Assembly: GCF_000413855.1 (NCBI RefSeq)
Contig: NZ_ATGG01000008.1
Location: 62,001 to 126,000 of the forward strand
Length of the DNA stretch: 64,000 bases
Direction: 5' to 3'
From: Acinetobacter gyllenbergii CIP 110306 = MTCC 11365
Lineage (GTDB): Bacteria > Pseudomonadota > Gammaproteobacteria > Pseudomonadales > Moraxellaceae
The notes below the pieces were generated by a model that saw only the letters and a program-made list of their open reading frames with translations, searched no databases and was not told where the DNA came from. The translations under genes were made by a program, and so were the position numbers. Below are positions 52,526 to 63,236 of this stretch, one piece after another (positions within the stretch are counted from its first letter, which is position 1; each line of letters begins with the position of its first letter).

Positions 52526-53224
52526 ATGAATTTCGTAAAAAAAATGGCTTATGCTGCAACGTTAAGTGCAATGACACTTGCTCCTGTTGTGAGTAGTCAG
52601 GTCTTCGCTGCACCTGTTGCTGCATCGGCTCAGCAAGCGACCACCAGTTTGGTTCAACAGTTATCTGGCTTGCAACGATTCACCGCAGATTTTGAACAAA
52701 GCACAAAAGTAGCAAACAGTAATAAAGCAGTACAAAAAAAAGGTTTAACTGCTCAACACATGAATCAGACCTTTAAAGGAACAATGAAAGTTGAGCGTCC
52801 TGGGAAATTTTATTGGGAAACCACCAGTCCAGCCAAACAAACCATCGTGACTACGGGTAAAGTGGTGTGGATTTATGATCCAGACTTGCAGCAAGCCGTG
52901 CGTCAAAGCTTAGATGATCAAATTGCCAATACGCCAGCATTATTGTTATCGGGCAATACCAACCAGATCATGCAGTCTTATCGTGTGACTCAACCGGATC
53001 GCAGCAAGCTGTATTACACTTTATATCCTAAGCAAGAAGATGGGGCATTCCAGAGTTTAACGATTAGTTTTGGTGGCAATAAAGCGCCGAATTTGATGGT
53101 ATTACAAGACTCTTTGGGGCAAACCACTTATGTGCGTTTCAATAATATTAAAGTGAATCAGGCGATTCCAGCATCAGTGTTTAATTTCACACCGCCTAAA
53201 GGCACAGATATTATTGATCAGTAA
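52526..53224 (+). CDS. lolA: outer-membrane lipoprotein carrier LolA
   Basis: Periplasmic chaperone that ferries lipoproteins from LolCDE to LolB. The 232-residue protein has a signal peptide (AATLSAMTLAPVVSSQVFA, cleavage near residue 29) and the LolA fold, with FTADFEQS, MKVERPGKFYWETTSPAKQTIVTTGKV-type strand, IYDPDLQQ and VFNFTPPKGTDII at the end. Length is slightly greater than E. coli LolA because of an insert near 60-80 (VANSNKAVQKKGLTAQHMNQ). The start ATG has GAAGG upstream. Confidence 0.92.
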   Translation: MNFVKKMAYAATLSAMTLAPVVSSQVFAAPVAASAQQATTSLVQQLSGLQRFTADFEQSTKVANSNKAVQKKGLTAQHMNQTFKGTMKVERPGKFYWETTSPAKQTIVTTGKVVWIYDPDLQQAVRQSLDDQIANTPALLLSGNTNQIMQSYRVTQPDRSKLYYTLYPKQEDGAFQSLTISFGGNKAPNLMVLQDSLGQTTYVRFNNIKVNQAIPASVFNFTPPKGTDIIDQ

Positions 53225-53240
53225 CTCTCCGCTTGACTTG

Positions 53241-53266
53241 AAAGCCGCACCTGTTGCGGCTTTTTT
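53241..53266 (+). terminator. terminator after lolA
   Basis: AAAGCCGCA (53241-53249) pairs with TGCGGCTTT (53255-53263) and is followed by TTT. Confidence 0.9.
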
Positions 53267-53345
53267 GATATGAAGTTTGGATACATTTTTTAATTTCATC
53301 TTGGGGCAAGGCTTTGTATAGTGAAGAAAAACATCAGAGACTTGC

Positions 53346-54110
53346 ATGACGATGAAACCTTCACAATTATCAAAAATTATTCCACTACTCCCCATTCTGA
53401 CGGTTGTTGCATTAGTAGGTTGCCAACCTAAAAAAGACAGCACTGCGACCACTGAAAAAGTCGATATTCCATTGATTCATGCAAAAGTGGTGACGGTTAA
53501 AATTCCAAAGCAGAAAGTCTGTTTGGAGGATGGCTGTACTAGCTATGATTTACAAACGGTTGAAACCAATCAGAAATGGATTGATGAATATTTCGTGAAT
53601 CGGATGAAAAAGGCCGAGCCGAATGCGTTTTCCAATATTGCAGACCAGAAAGTAAAAGTCCCTGCGGATGAAGCATCGCAAAGCGAAAGCAGTACCTATG
53701 TCCGCTTTGTGGGGCAAAACTATAATCTAGCCACTTTTTCAATCCAGACTTATTCTTATTCTGCGGGGGCGGCACATGGCATGTCACATCAAGAGTTTGT
53801 GAATTTTGACTTGAGCAATAAAAAACATATTACAGTCAGTGAATTGCTAAAACCTGATATGAATACCAAACTACGTGATGAGCTGTATGCATCTAATCAA
53901 AATTGGCTCGAAGACCACAGCATTAAAAAAGAACAATTACAGGTCAGTGATAACTATTACTATGGGGTAAATGGCATCGTATTTGTTTATCCGCTGTATG
54001 AATTGGCATCTTATGCTGAAGGCATGAGTGAGTTGACCTTGCCGTACTATGCAGCCAAACAGTTTGTGAAGGCTGAATATTTACCAAGTTTGCCAAAAGA
54101 TCCGAACTAG
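53346..54110 (+). CDS. DUF3298/RsiV-type lipoprotein
   Basis: A 254-residue periplasmic lipoprotein. Its signal ends in a lipobox (VVALVGCQPKK, Cys near 26). The C-terminal part has the DUF3298 pattern: SYSAGAAHGMSHQEFVNFDLSNKKHITVSELL, then FVYPLYELASYAEGMSELTLPY. Such domains occur in RsiV and in PdaC-like proteins and bind lysozyme or peptidoglycan in known cases; the role here is open. The ATG at 53352 could also serve as start. Confidence 0.75.
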   Translation: MTMKPSQLSKIIPLLPILTVVALVGCQPKKDSTATTEKVDIPLIHAKVVTVKIPKQKVCLEDGCTSYDLQTVETNQKWIDEYFVNRMKKAEPNAFSNIADQKVKVPADEASQSESSTYVRFVGQNYNLATFSIQTYSYSAGAAHGMSHQEFVNFDLSNKKHITVSELLKPDMNTKLRDELYASNQNWLEDHSIKKEQLQVSDNYYYGVNGIVFVYPLYELASYAEGMSELTLPYYAAKQFVKAEYLPSLPKDPN

Positions 54111-54118
54111 TTCTTCTC

Positions 54119-54147
54119 CAGCATCTACATCTCAGGTGTAGATGCTG
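54119..54147 (+). terminator. hairpin after the DUF3298 gene
   Basis: CAGCATCTACA (54119-54129) pairs with TGTAGATGCTG (54137-54147). The following AACTTTGTT is a poor T-run, so termination may be partial. Confidence 0.55.
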
Positions 54148-54221
54148 AACTTTGTTGCCAATCGCTGTATTTTTTTAGGTTAAAGCCTTACACTATAGCC
54201 AGTTTTTTTCTCTATTCATGA

Positions 54222-55499
<1,278 letters not shown>

Positions 55500-55566
55500 A
55501 CTGTGCATCGATTTTGTGCATAGTTTTTGCTTGAGCTCAATCAGATTGAAAATATAGAGGCGTCAC

Positions 55567-56943
55567 GTGGAAATTTTCCCAATCTCTTTAAAGTTGCAGC
55601 AGCAACGTTGTCTGATTGTGGGTGGTGGGCATATTGCCTACCGCAAAGCAAACCTGCTCGTCAAAGCTGGTGCAATTGTGGATGTGATTGCACCAGAGAT
55701 CCTTCCTGAATTAGATCAACTGATTGAACAATCGGCAGGGCAATATATTCAAGCGACTTTTTCTGAAATGGTTCTGGCAACAGCTTATCGCTTAGTGATT
55801 GCTGCGACAGATCGGCCTGAAGTCAATAAAAGCGTATTTGAACAGTGTGAACAGCGTAATTTGTTGGTCAACAGTGTCGATGATATTCCACATTGCCGCT
55901 TTATGGTGCCTGCGATTATTGATCGTTCACCGCTGGTGATTTCAGTAGCTTCCAATGGCGCATCACCCGTGTTATCCAGACAGTTGCGCACTCAGATCGA
56001 AACTCTTGTGCCGCACGGCATGGGTAAATTGGCTGAGTTTTCAGGTCAGTGGCGTAAGCAAGTGAAAGCAAAAATTGCCAATCCAGATGAGCGTCGTATC
56101 TTCTGGGAAAACCTGTATGCTAGTCCGCTGAAAGAACAGGTTTTCAATGACAATATTGATGTAGCCAATGATCTGATTGAGCAGGCTTTAACAGAATGGA
56201 CCGCACCGAAAGGTGAGGTATATTTGGTTGGAGCAGGGCCGGGCGATCCAGAACTACTGACTTTAAAAGCTTTGCGTCTAATGCAACAAGCCGATGTGGT
56301 GATTTATGACCGCTTGGTATCCGCACCGATTCTGGATTTGTGCCGCCGTGATGCTGAAAAGATTTATGTCGGTAAAGCACGTTCTAATCATTCGGTTCCA
56401 CAAGATGGCATCAATGCTTTATTGGTTGAATATGCGCAGCAAGGTAAACGTGTTTGTCGCTTAAAAGGTGGCGATCCTTTTATCTTTGGCCGTGGTGGAG
56501 AAGAAATTCAAGAGTTGGTGGAAGCCAATGTAACGTTCCAGGTTGTTCCGGGTATTACCGCAGCTTCAGGTTGTTCAGCGTATGCAGGTATTCCACTAAC
56601 CCATCGTGATTATGCGCAAAGCGTGCGATTCTTGACTGGTCATTTAAAAGAAGGCTCACCTGAGCTACCTTGGAATGAACTGGTTTATGAGAACCAGACT
56701 TTGGTGTTATATATGGGCTTGGTTGGTCTGGAACGCATTTGTGAGCAATTGATTGCACATGGTCAGCGTCCAACGATGCCTGTGGCCTTAATTTCTAAAG
56801 GTACCACCCCTGATCAGAAAGTGGTGGTGGGTACATTGGCAGATATCGCGACCAAAGTATCTGAACATCAGATCGTAGCGCCGACTTTAACCATTATTGG
56901 TGAAGTGGTCAGTCTACGCGAACAGTTAAAATGGCATGAGTGA
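55567..56943 (+). CDS. cysG: siroheme synthase CysG (trifunctional)
   Basis: Makes siroheme from uroporphyrinogen III for sulfite and nitrite reductase. The 458-residue protein has the N-terminal precorrin-2 dehydrogenase/ferrochelatase domain with GGGHIAYRKA (about 19-28) and a Ser-containing SNGASPVLSRQLRTQIE block, and a C-terminal SAM-dependent uroporphyrinogen methyltransferase from about 216 (GEVYLVGAGPGDPELLTLKALR, then VVPGITAASGCSAYAGIPLTHR). The start is GTG, supported by GAGG (55557-55560) at six bases. It follows serS by 67 bases. Confidence 0.96.
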   Translation: MEIFPISLKLQQQRCLIVGGGHIAYRKANLLVKAGAIVDVIAPEILPELDQLIEQSAGQYIQATFSEMVLATAYRLVIAATDRPEVNKSVFEQCEQRNLLVNSVDDIPHCRFMVPAIIDRSPLVISVASNGASPVLSRQLRTQIETLVPHGMGKLAEFSGQWRKQVKAKIANPDERRIFWENLYASPLKEQVFNDNIDVANDLIEQALTEWTAPKGEVYLVGAGPGDPELLTLKALRLMQQADVVIYDRLVSAPILDLCRRDAEKIYVGKARSNHSVPQDGINALLVEYAQQGKRVCRLKGGDPFIFGRGGEEIQELVEANVTFQVVPGITAASGCSAYAGIPLTHRDYAQSVRFLTGHLKEGSPELPWNELVYENQTLVLYMGLVGLERICEQLIAHGQRPTMPVALISKGTTPDQKVVVGTLADIATKVSEHQIVAPTLTIIGEVVSLREQLKWHE

Positions 56944-56949
56944 GGAGAA

Positions 56950-56970
56950 GCAGCGATTGATTATCGCTGC
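56950..56970 (+). other. hairpin downstream of cysG
   Basis: GCAGCGA (56950-56956) pairs with TCGCTGC (56964-56970) around seven bases. No T-run follows, so it is only a weak terminator candidate. Confidence 0.4.
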
Positions 56971-57076
56971 CCGAACGCAAGACGAAGGCTATGCCTGAGT
57001 GAAGCTAATGGCCATATTTTTTAGTAAATTAGGTTCTGTGCCAAGCTAGCCAATATATGTATAAGTGAGTAATTAA

Positions 57077-57547
57077 GTGATTCATGTCGTCCTATACGAA
57101 CCTGAAATTCCAGCGAATACAGGTAATATCATTCGTCTATGCGCCAATACCGGTGCGCAACTCCATTTGGTCAAACCTTTAGGTTTTGAGCTGGATGATA
57201 AAAAGTTGAAGCGTGCAGGTTTGGATTACCACGAATGGGCGAGAATGCAAATCTGGGACAATATCGAACTTTGTCTTGCTGATTTAAAAGCCAAAGGGGT
57301 TGAGCATGTTTTTCCGCTTACCACCAAAGGTACAGCGACACCGCATACGGTTGATCTGAATCGTCCCGTTGCCTTGTTGATGGGACCTGAAACCCGTGGT
57401 CTGCCAGAGCAAGTGCGTCTCATGTTCCCACAAGAGCAATGGATTCGTTTGCCGATGGCTGAAAATTCAAGAAGCTTAAACCTCTCGAATGCAACCGCTG
57501 TGATTGTCTATGAAGCGTGGCGACAACAGGGTTTTAAACAACTCTAA
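57077..57547 (+). CDS. trmL: tRNA (cytidine/uridine-34-2'-O)-methyltransferase TrmL
   Basis: A 156-residue SPOUT methyltransferase that modifies the wobble base of certain tRNA-Leu. The trefoil-knot motifs are visible: [18 protein letters not shown] (11-28), [11 protein letters not shown] (about 100) and [14 protein letters not shown] (about 133). The start is GTG, with only a weak ribosome site. It is convergent with the VOC gene 11 bases away. Confidence 0.92.
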   Translation: MIHVVLYEPEIPANTGNIIRLCANTGAQLHLVKPLGFELDDKKLKRAGLDYHEWARMQIWDNIELCLADLKAKGVEHVFPLTTKGTATPHTVDLNRPVALLMGPETRGLPEQVRLMFPQEQWIRLPMAENSRSLNLSNATAVIVYEAWRQQGFKQL

Positions 57548-57557
57548 TTTTCGCAGC

Positions 57558-57938
57558 TTAGAGATCACCATAGGGGCTTGCAACCACCAAGGTATAACCC
57601 TTCGGGTCTTTAAACCAGATTTCGCGATGATGCGCGTTCGGATTATATTTCGGCCCTTCCAAAATTTCGACTTGATGGGTTTGTAAACTCGCTACAATCT
57701 CATCAAATTGAGTGCTTTCAAACCAAAGCAAAACGCCATTACCAACGACCCGTTTCGGGTCTCCGATATGTGCGTGGTCATGGGCTTGCCATTGATGCAA
57801 TTGCAGCACCATGCGCTGTTCAAACAGCAATTGTTCATATTCTCTGCCGCCATGTCCACTTTCTAAGCCCAGTACCGTTTGATACCACTGACTGGTTTTC
57901 TCGACATCGGCCACTGCAATTAAAGGCTGTGGGTACAT
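57558..57938 (-). CDS. VOC-family (glyoxalase/bleomycin-resistance) protein
   Basis: A 126-residue metal-binding-fold protein with the VOC beta-alpha repeat: PLIAVADVEKTSQWYQTVLGLE at the N terminus, QHMRGHG-type central strand (LFEQRMVLQLHQWQAHDH), and REIWFKDPKGYTLVVASPYG at the end. The function may be binding or detoxifying a small molecule. GTG at 57944 is the first start in the frame, but ATG 57938 has GAGG five bases upstream. It follows the HxlR gene by 15 bases. Confidence 0.82.
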   Translation of the reverse strand: MYPQPLIAVADVEKTSQWYQTVLGLESGHGGREYEQLLFEQRMVLQLHQWQAHDHAHIGDPKRVVGNGVLLWFESTQFDEIVASLQTHQVEILEGPKYNPNAHHREIWFKDPKGYTLVVASPYGDL

Positions 57939-57953
57939 ACACACCTCACGGAA

Positions 57954-58337
57954 TTATTCGAATTGTTGTTCCTGTATCGTATCAAAACGTTGTTGAGCGT
58001 AGATCACTTGTTCAATATTACTTTCAGCCCAATCTTTGAGTTGGTACGCCATTTCTGCAACTTCCAGACCGAGTGGCGTGAGTGAATAATCCACCCGAAT
58101 TGGTGCAGTATCTTGTACTTGCCTTTCAATAAAGCCATCACGTTCTAGCATTTTTAGTTTCTGTGACAATACTTTAGGTGAGATGCCTTGAATGCTCTTT
58201 TTGAGTAAATTGAAATGTTGGGTTTCTCGCGCAAGCACATTGATGATCATCAGTACCCATTTGTCTGCAATTTTTTCAAAAAATAACCGAGCAGGACAAT
58301 GTTGTTGATAAATATCGTATTTTAATGCCTGATTCAT
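57954..58337 (-). CDS. HxlR-family transcriptional regulator
   Basis: A 127-residue winged-helix regulator. The signature HCPARLFFEKIADKWVLMIINVLA contains the conserved Cys of HxlR proteins, often redox- or electrophile-sensitive (family knowledge). The recognition helix is GISPKVLSQKLKMLERDGFI and the wing SLTPLGLEVA. ATG 58337 is chosen because GAGGG lies eight bases upstream; the frame also reads from 58352. It is divergent from a flavodoxin-type gene with a perfect palindrome between. Confidence 0.9.
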   Translation of the reverse strand: MNQALKYDIYQQHCPARLFFEKIADKWVLMIINVLARETQHFNLLKKSIQGISPKVLSQKLKMLERDGFIERQVQDTAPIRVDYSLTPLGLEVAEMAYQLKDWAESNIEQVIYAQQRFDTIQEQQFE

Positions 58338-58371
58338 AGCGACAACCCTCATTTTTTCAATTGAATGGCAG

Positions 58372-58391
58372 TAGTTACCATCTGGTAACTA
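58372..58391. promoter_or_regulatory. HxlR-type operator palindrome
   Basis: TAGTTACCA (58372-58380), TC, TGGTAACTA (58383-58391): perfect nine-base arms, of the GTTAC/GTAAC type often bound by HxlR proteins. It lies between the HxlR gene and the flavodoxin gene, one base before the -35 of the latter. Confidence 0.7.
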
Positions 58392-58392
58392 A

Positions 58393-58420
58393 TTGACACC
58401 TAGTTTCTAAAATATATCAT
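58393..58420 (+). promoter_or_regulatory. promoter of the flavodoxin-type gene
   Basis: A consensus -35 TTGACA (58393-58398), 16 bases, then TATCAT (58415-58420). The operator palindrome touches its upstream edge. Confidence 0.65.
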
Positions 58421-58454
58421 TAAATCGAACTTTTGAAAAATTTTGGATACTCTC

Positions 58455-59009
58455 ATGACACAAATTGCGGTTGTTTACTTCTCGGGCTATGGCCATACCA
58501 AAGTGGTTGCTGAAACTTTTGCGGGTGCAATTGACGCAGCTTTAATTGAAATTGATCAGAATGGTGAGATCACAGAGCAAGATTGGCAGACTTTAAATGA
58601 TGCACAAGGGATTGTGTTTGGCACACCAACTTATATGGCGGCAGCCCCTTGGCAATTTAAGAAATTTGCCGACGCTTCTTCAAAAGTCTGGTTTACTCGT
58701 GGTTGGCAAGATAAAGTCTTTGCGGGTTTTACCAATAGCGCGAGCCTGAATGGTGATAAGCAAGTGACCTTGATTCAATTACAAACTTTGGCTTCGCAGC
58801 ATGGCGGTATTTGGGTGAGCTTAGGTTTGTTGCCTGCCAATACCAAAGCAGCGAAGCGTGAAGATGTAAATAACTTAGGTGGTTCGGTTGGATTGTTGGT
58901 TCAGTCTCCATCTGATGCAAGTACCGATGAGATTCCAACAGGGGATTTAGAAACAGCCAAACTTTATGCAAAACGCGTGAAAGCAATTGTTGAAAAATTG
59001 CATGGTTAA
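58455..59009 (+). CDS. flavodoxin/WrbA-like NAD(P)H oxidoreductase
   Basis: A 184-residue flavodoxin-fold protein. FMN-binding loops are visible as VVYFSGYGHTKVVAE (about 4-18), GTPTYMAAAPWQFKKFAD (about 58) and FTNSASLNGDK near 95. WrbA-type quinone reductases and NADPH-dependent FMN reductases share this pattern. TTG 58443 could be read, but ATG 58455 gives the family start. Divergent placement beside an HxlR gene suggests quinone or electrophile response (inference). Confidence 0.85.
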   Translation: MTQIAVVYFSGYGHTKVVAETFAGAIDAALIEIDQNGEITEQDWQTLNDAQGIVFGTPTYMAAAPWQFKKFADASSKVWFTRGWQDKVFAGFTNSASLNGDKQVTLIQLQTLASQHGGIWVSLGLLPANTKAAKREDVNNLGGSVGLLVQSPSDASTDEIPTGDLETAKLYAKRVKAIVEKLHG

Positions 59010-59021
59010 GTTTTTAAACTG

Positions 59022-59060
59022 ATAACAAAAGACCGCCAAATTTAGGCGGTCTTTTGTTAT
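59022..59060. terminator. bidirectional terminator
   Basis: A 16-base-pair stem (59022-59037 with 59045-59060) and seven-base loop, with T-rich ends in both directions. It separates the flavodoxin-type gene and the convergent lipoprotein gene. Confidence 0.92.
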
Positions 59061-59087
59061 TGCTTTTAATGTTGTGTCACGATGGGC

Positions 59088-60797
59088 TTAGTCTCTAGCA
59101 CGATTGGCATAAATCGTAAGTGTTTGATCACCACTTGCGAAGCGTCTACCAGTAATTGGCGTAGCCCATAAATTCCAGCCAAGAGAAGACTGCCCAATCA
59201 GGCGTTGTGTATATAGATAAACGCTGGCACCTGGCTCACGATCATCTAAGACACTGCCATCAAATATTTTGTATACCAAATTGGTGGTATTGGTATTGCT
59301 GCTATCTCTTTCTAATACTAAGCCATAATCATCATTACCATCTTGGAAATTAAAACGATAAATATAACCAGCAGCTTTTTGTTGATCCAAAATCGTTTTG
59401 ATCTCAGTGGCTTTAGTGCTGCTACTGATTGGAATCCAACGATAATCATAAGTCCCATTATGAAGATTACTGTTGGTACAGAGGAAAGAGTACTGTTGGA
59501 GGTTGATGCGATAAGCATATTCCAAGCGACAGCCTGCTTTGCCAAGTTCATTGGCATAATTTGTCCAAGTTGTTGGAGTCACGAGATTGGGGCGGATAAG
59601 ACTTTCATCTACCGTATAGACTGCAGTATCACCAACGCGTTTTTCATAAATATTAAAGGTGCCCTTATCCTGATCAAGTTGATATTGTGTACGGTAATGG
59701 AAACCTTGGCTCGCTTGAGTAGTCAGTTCGGCTTTGAACAGATTGTGTCTTTCGGTTGATGTGCCTGTCGTAGTGGCCGTGGTGAGTTGGTATTGCCACT
59801 TAGCTGCATTGTTTGCGTTGTTTTTAATATAAAGATTACGCATACGCATTTCTTCGGTGGTAAGCAAAGAAGATGCGGTGTCGGAAGTTACATTGGTATC
59901 AATACGAACATCTACCAGTCTAAAGCCTGCATTGGCTTGAGCATCTAGTTGATTTTTGAGTCGTGCAAGGGTGGGTTCCAGATCTTTAAATTCATAAGTG
60001 CTGGTCGTAATAAATGGACTTGCCCTCAAACTTTGGAAGCGTTTAAGCGGTGATTTTCTCCAGCACTGATTTGGGTCCATGGCTTGTACTGTGCGATCAA
60101 TGTTCGTGCCATTGGTTTCTGAGCTTTCAAAAATACAAAGGGTATTGGCATCTTTAAAGGCTAATACGGCTGCATTGGAATTACTATCATTGGCACCATA
60201 AAGTTTTACTCGTGCCAGATGATATGTGGTCTGATTCGTGCGTTGGACATTGCCTATATTGTAGTACAACAAACCACGAGGACCACCATCGTGTTCAAAA
60301 TCTCCAAAAATTTCCCCTGAACAACTGGCTTCTTGATAACGCTCTCCTTCAATCAGCGTATCAAACGAATTATTCGATACGATATGATTTTCCATAATTA
60401 GACGGAAATTATTGGGTGCAGGATAGCAAAAGGGAGACTCCCAAGTTCCTGCAAATGTTTGAGATACGGTTGGCGTTGGCGTTGGCGTCGGAGTCGGAGT
60501 CGGAGTCGGAGTCGGAGTCGGAGTCGGCGTTGGAGTGGGTGTTGGTGTCGGCGTTGGAGTAGGTGTCGGAGTTGGTGTAGGCGTTGGAGTAGGTGTCGGA
60601 GTTGGTGTCGGAGTTGGTGTAGGCGTAGGTGTTGGTGTCGGCGTTGGAGTGGGTGTCGGAGTAGGCGTAGGCGTAGGCGTAGGCGTTGGGGCAGGTCCAG
60701 ATGAGCTTGAACCTCCGCCGCTACCAGAGTCAAACCAACAAGCACTGAGTGCTACAGAAAGCAGCGCAACGCCACTTCCTTTAACGATATTTTTCAT
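59088..60797 (-). CDS. lipoprotein with long Pro-Thr repeat linker
   Basis: A 569-residue predicted lipoprotein. The signal is [20 protein letters not shown] with lipobox LSAC near residue 20, then a Gly/Ser segment, then 37 uninterrupted Pro-Thr units (residues 37-110), and a large C-terminal region with [16 protein letters not shown] and several Cys residues. The repeat likely spans the periplasm or the surface layer as a stiff spacer. The C-terminal domain is not recognised. The ATG at 60797 is chosen over 60836 because it gives a clean lipoprotein signal. Confidence 0.75.
   Translation of the reverse strand: MKNIVKGSGVALLSVALSACWFDSGSGGGSSSSGPAPTPTPTPTPTPTPTPTPTPTPTPTPTPTPTPTPTPTPTPTPTPTPTPTPTPTPTPTPTPTPTPTPTPTPTPTPTVSQTFAGTWESPFCYPAPNNFRLIMENHIVSNNSFDTLIEGERYQEASCSGEIFGDFEHDGGPRGLLYYNIGNVQRTNQTTYHLARVKLYGANDSNSNAAVLAFKDANTLCIFESSETNGTNIDRTVQAMDPNQCWRKSPLKRFQSLRASPFITTSTYEFKDLEPTLARLKNQLDAQANAGFRLVDVRIDTNVTSDTASSLLTTEEMRMRNLYIKNNANNAAKWQYQLTTATTTGTSTERHNLFKAELTTQASQGFHYRTQYQLDQDKGTFNIYEKRVGDTAVYTVDESLIRPNLVTPTTWTNYANELGKAGCRLEYAYRINLQQYSFLCTNSNLHNGTYDYRWIPISSSTKATEIKTILDQQKAAGYIYRFNFQDGNDDYGLVLERDSSNTNTTNLVYKIFDGSVLDDREPGASVYLYTQRLIGQSSLGWNLWATPITGRRFASGDQTLTIYANRARD
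60468..60689. repeat. hexanucleotide tandem repeat encoding (Pro-Thr)37
   Basis: A run of 222 bases of six-base units such as GGAGTC, GGTGTC, GGCGTT and GGCGTA on the plus strand. Third-base variation keeps the amino-acid pattern while blocks of several units are repeated. Unit number can change without shifting the frame. Confidence 0.9.
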
Positions 60798-61179
60798 TAT
60801 TCTATTCCCTCTGTTTTTGTGGCGTTTAAAAATCAATTTGATTTTTAATTTTCAAATATTGTTGGATTTTTTTTAATCATAATGCAGCTTTGAAAGAGAA
60901 ATAAACAAAAGGCCTAATCGGGTTGTTAAATTGGTTTTAAATGTTTTTTATTGAATATGCTTTATATCTGAATCTTTTGATCACTTTGATTTTTTTGATT
61001 ATATTTGCTGTGGAAGTATTAAAAGTTCTTTCTTATTAATATGTGCTAAACAGAGTGCTTTCATACATTATTTTTTAATAACTAATTTTTAAAGCGATTA
61101 TTTCTAATAAGGCAATGATCAATAAAAATAATTGTGAAAGCGATCTCATAAAAACTTTAAATCACTTATCGGGGTTGTT
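60798..61179. other. AT-rich intergenic region
   Basis: A 382-base gap between divergent genes. It contains GAGGG (minus strand) before the lipoprotein start and CGGGG before the PH-domain gene. No promoter could be fixed and no repeat or small gene was seen. Confidence 0.5.
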
Positions 61180-61584
61180 ATGGAAAATGTAGAATGGCAG
61201 GGGACTCCTTCTCAAATCAGTAATCTTGCATACTTTGTTGTGTGTGGTGTTTTATTCTTTTTGGTCATTCCTTTGCTATTGATCTTATGGCGTTGGTTAC
61301 AGACTAAATATACAAAATACGAGTTAACTTCTGAGCGTTTAATTATGTCCAAAGGGGTATTGAATAAAACCACCAATCAATTGGAACTCTATCGAGTCAG
61401 AGACTATCGACATGAGCAGCCTTTTTTTCTACGCATTTTTGGCTTAAGTAATATTGTGCTGATCAGTACCGACAAGACAGATAAAGTATTAAACCTGATT
61501 GCCATTCGTGACGGTGGCGACTTAATTACTCAGATTAGATCAAATGTCGAAGGCTTAAGAAGATCAAAATCGAGAATTGTTTAA
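61180..61584 (+). CDS. bacterial PH-domain membrane protein
   Basis: A 134-residue protein with a membrane span at about 18-40 and a bPH2-type domain: YTKYELTSERLIMSKGVLNKTTNQLELYRVRDYRHEQPFFLRIFGLSNIVLIS. The family is common in bacterial inner membranes and its role is unclear. It has its own terminator. Confidence 0.82.
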   Translation: MENVEWQGTPSQISNLAYFVVCGVLFFLVIPLLLILWRWLQTKYTKYELTSERLIMSKGVLNKTTNQLELYRVRDYRHEQPFFLRIFGLSNIVLISTDKTDKVLNLIAIRDGGDLITQIRSNVEGLRRSKSRIV

Positions 61585-61594
61585 ATTTAAGCGC

Positions 61595-61625
61595 ATAAAA
61601 AAGGCGCATTTAGCGCCTTTTTTAT
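61595..61625. terminator. bidirectional terminator
   Basis: A thirteen-base-pair stem (61595-61607 with 61613-61625) around ATTTA. It separates the PH-domain gene and the convergent permease gene. Confidence 0.93.
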
Positions 61626-61637
61626 GATTTCACCAGA

Positions 61638-63047
61638 TTAATGTCTGTCATCAAATTCATTATGCTGTGGCGCATTGTATTTGAAGCCTTTGGTCTTGTA
61701 AGCAAGATAACCGACACCGATGACGGCCCAAGCCAAACCAATCTGTAAAGCCAATTTGTCAATTTCCAACCACATCATAAACACGCTGGCAAAACCGAGT
61801 GTTGGGATAATGATATAGCTGATAATGTCTTTAGGCGTCTTGTTCTTGCCATCTCTTAATGCATAGCGAGAAATCACCGAGAAGTTAACAAAGCTAAATG
61901 CAGTTAATGCACCAAAGCTAATTAAGTTCACGATATGCTCAAGATCAAGGAAACCCGCAGATAAAGCCACAACACCCACAATCAAGATGTTGTAAGTTGG
62001 CGTATGTAAACGTGGGCTAATATGACCGAATAATTTCTTATTGATCACGCCATCACGACCCATCACATACATTAAACGCGATACACCTGCGTGTGCCGAA
62101 ATACCTGATGCCATCACTGCTACGACTGCAAAGTATAAAACCATGGTTTTAAATGCAAGGCTACCAATGGCTGCAACCATGACTGGTTGAGATTCATCCA
62201 GTGGGTTGAAGTAGGTATTCGGATTACTTGGGAAGTAAAGCTGAATAAAGTAGGTGCTGACAATGAAGATGATACCTGCAAGCAATGCTGTGGTGAAAAT
62301 TGCACGTGGCAAAGTCTTTTCAGCATCTTTGGTTTCTTCGGCAAGTGAAGAAAGCGCATCAAAGCCCGTAAATGAGAAGCATAGCACCGTTGCACCTGCA
62401 ATTAATGCCCCGACAGAGGTCATTTCATTCCAGAATGGCGCAAGCGACCATAACTCAGCTTTATCTGGATTCAGAGTGCCATCGGCATAAACCCCTTGTG
62501 TGAGCAGGATATAGACCTGATACACAAAGTAGAAAATAACACCGAGCTGGATGACCACAATGGTACTGTTAAAACGCGCGACAAAACGTGCCCCAAACAG
62601 GTTGATCACCGTCATCAGGACGGTTAAACCAATCACCCAAATCCAGTTATTTACTTCTGGGAAGAGTGCTCTCAAATAAATATCAGCAAGAATGATATTG
62701 ACCAGAGGAGAGAGCAAATAATCTAACCACGAAGACCAACCCACCATAAAACCAACATTAGGGTGAATCGACTTTTGGGCATAGGTATATGCAGAACCAG
62801 AAGACGGATAACGACGAATCATGTGACCATAACTGATCGACGTTAAAAGAATTGCAACTAAGGCAAATATGTAGGAAGTCGGTACATGACCACCACTTCT
62901 TTCAGATACTAAACCAAACGTATCAAATAAAGTTAATGGTTGAATATAAGCTAAGCCAATAATGATGATGTGCCAAAGCACAAGATTCTTTTGAAGCTTC
63001 GCTGTTGGTTGAGTCCCAGATAAATTTGTCAACGGCGTTATCCTCAT
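61638..63047 (-). CDS. APC-family amino acid/polyamine permease (PuuP-like)
   Basis: A 469-residue permease with twelve spans. The APC signatures are GLVSERSGGHVPTSY, RYPSSGSAYTYAQKSIHP, GFDALSSLAEETKDAEKTLPRAI and MGRDGVINKKLFGHISP. The pattern is close to putrescine importer PuuP and related proteins. The substrate (putrescine or an amino acid) is not fixed by the sequence. It lies upstream of no obvious catabolic genes in the window. Confidence 0.85.
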   Translation of the reverse strand: MRITPLTNLSGTQPTAKLQKNLVLWHIIIIGLAYIQPLTLFDTFGLVSERSGGHVPTSYIFALVAILLTSISYGHMIRRYPSSGSAYTYAQKSIHPNVGFMVGWSSWLDYLLSPLVNIILADIYLRALFPEVNNWIWVIGLTVLMTVINLFGARFVARFNSTIVVIQLGVIFYFVYQVYILLTQGVYADGTLNPDKAELWSLAPFWNEMTSVGALIAGATVLCFSFTGFDALSSLAEETKDAEKTLPRAIFTTALLAGIIFIVSTYFIQLYFPSNPNTYFNPLDESQPVMVAAIGSLAFKTMVLYFAVVAVMASGISAHAGVSRLMYVMGRDGVINKKLFGHISPRLHTPTYNILIVGVVALSAGFLDLEHIVNLISFGALTAFSFVNFSVISRYALRDGKNKTPKDIISYIIIPTLGFASVFMMWLEIDKLALQIGLAWAVIGVGYLAYKTKGFKYNAPQHNEFDDRH

Positions 63048-63236
63048 AATCGTTGATCAAAGATCAGCCATAGTGTTAAGGATCGTTTGAGACAAAAACG
63101 ATCCCCCGTACAAAAAACGAAAGTGCGCCAATCTATCCTAAAACACTATAAATTGTCAGTACTTTTATGCTTTTTTTAGCAATTTTTTTGCCAATTGGGT
63201 AAATAAATAGATGAATAAAGATTCACTTAAAAATAC

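Noticed and set aside
60535-60876. Plus-strand frame coding for a long Gly-Val repeat
   Set aside because: It is the mirror of the Pro-Thr coding repeat on the minus strand, which belongs to a protein with a proper lipoprotein signal.
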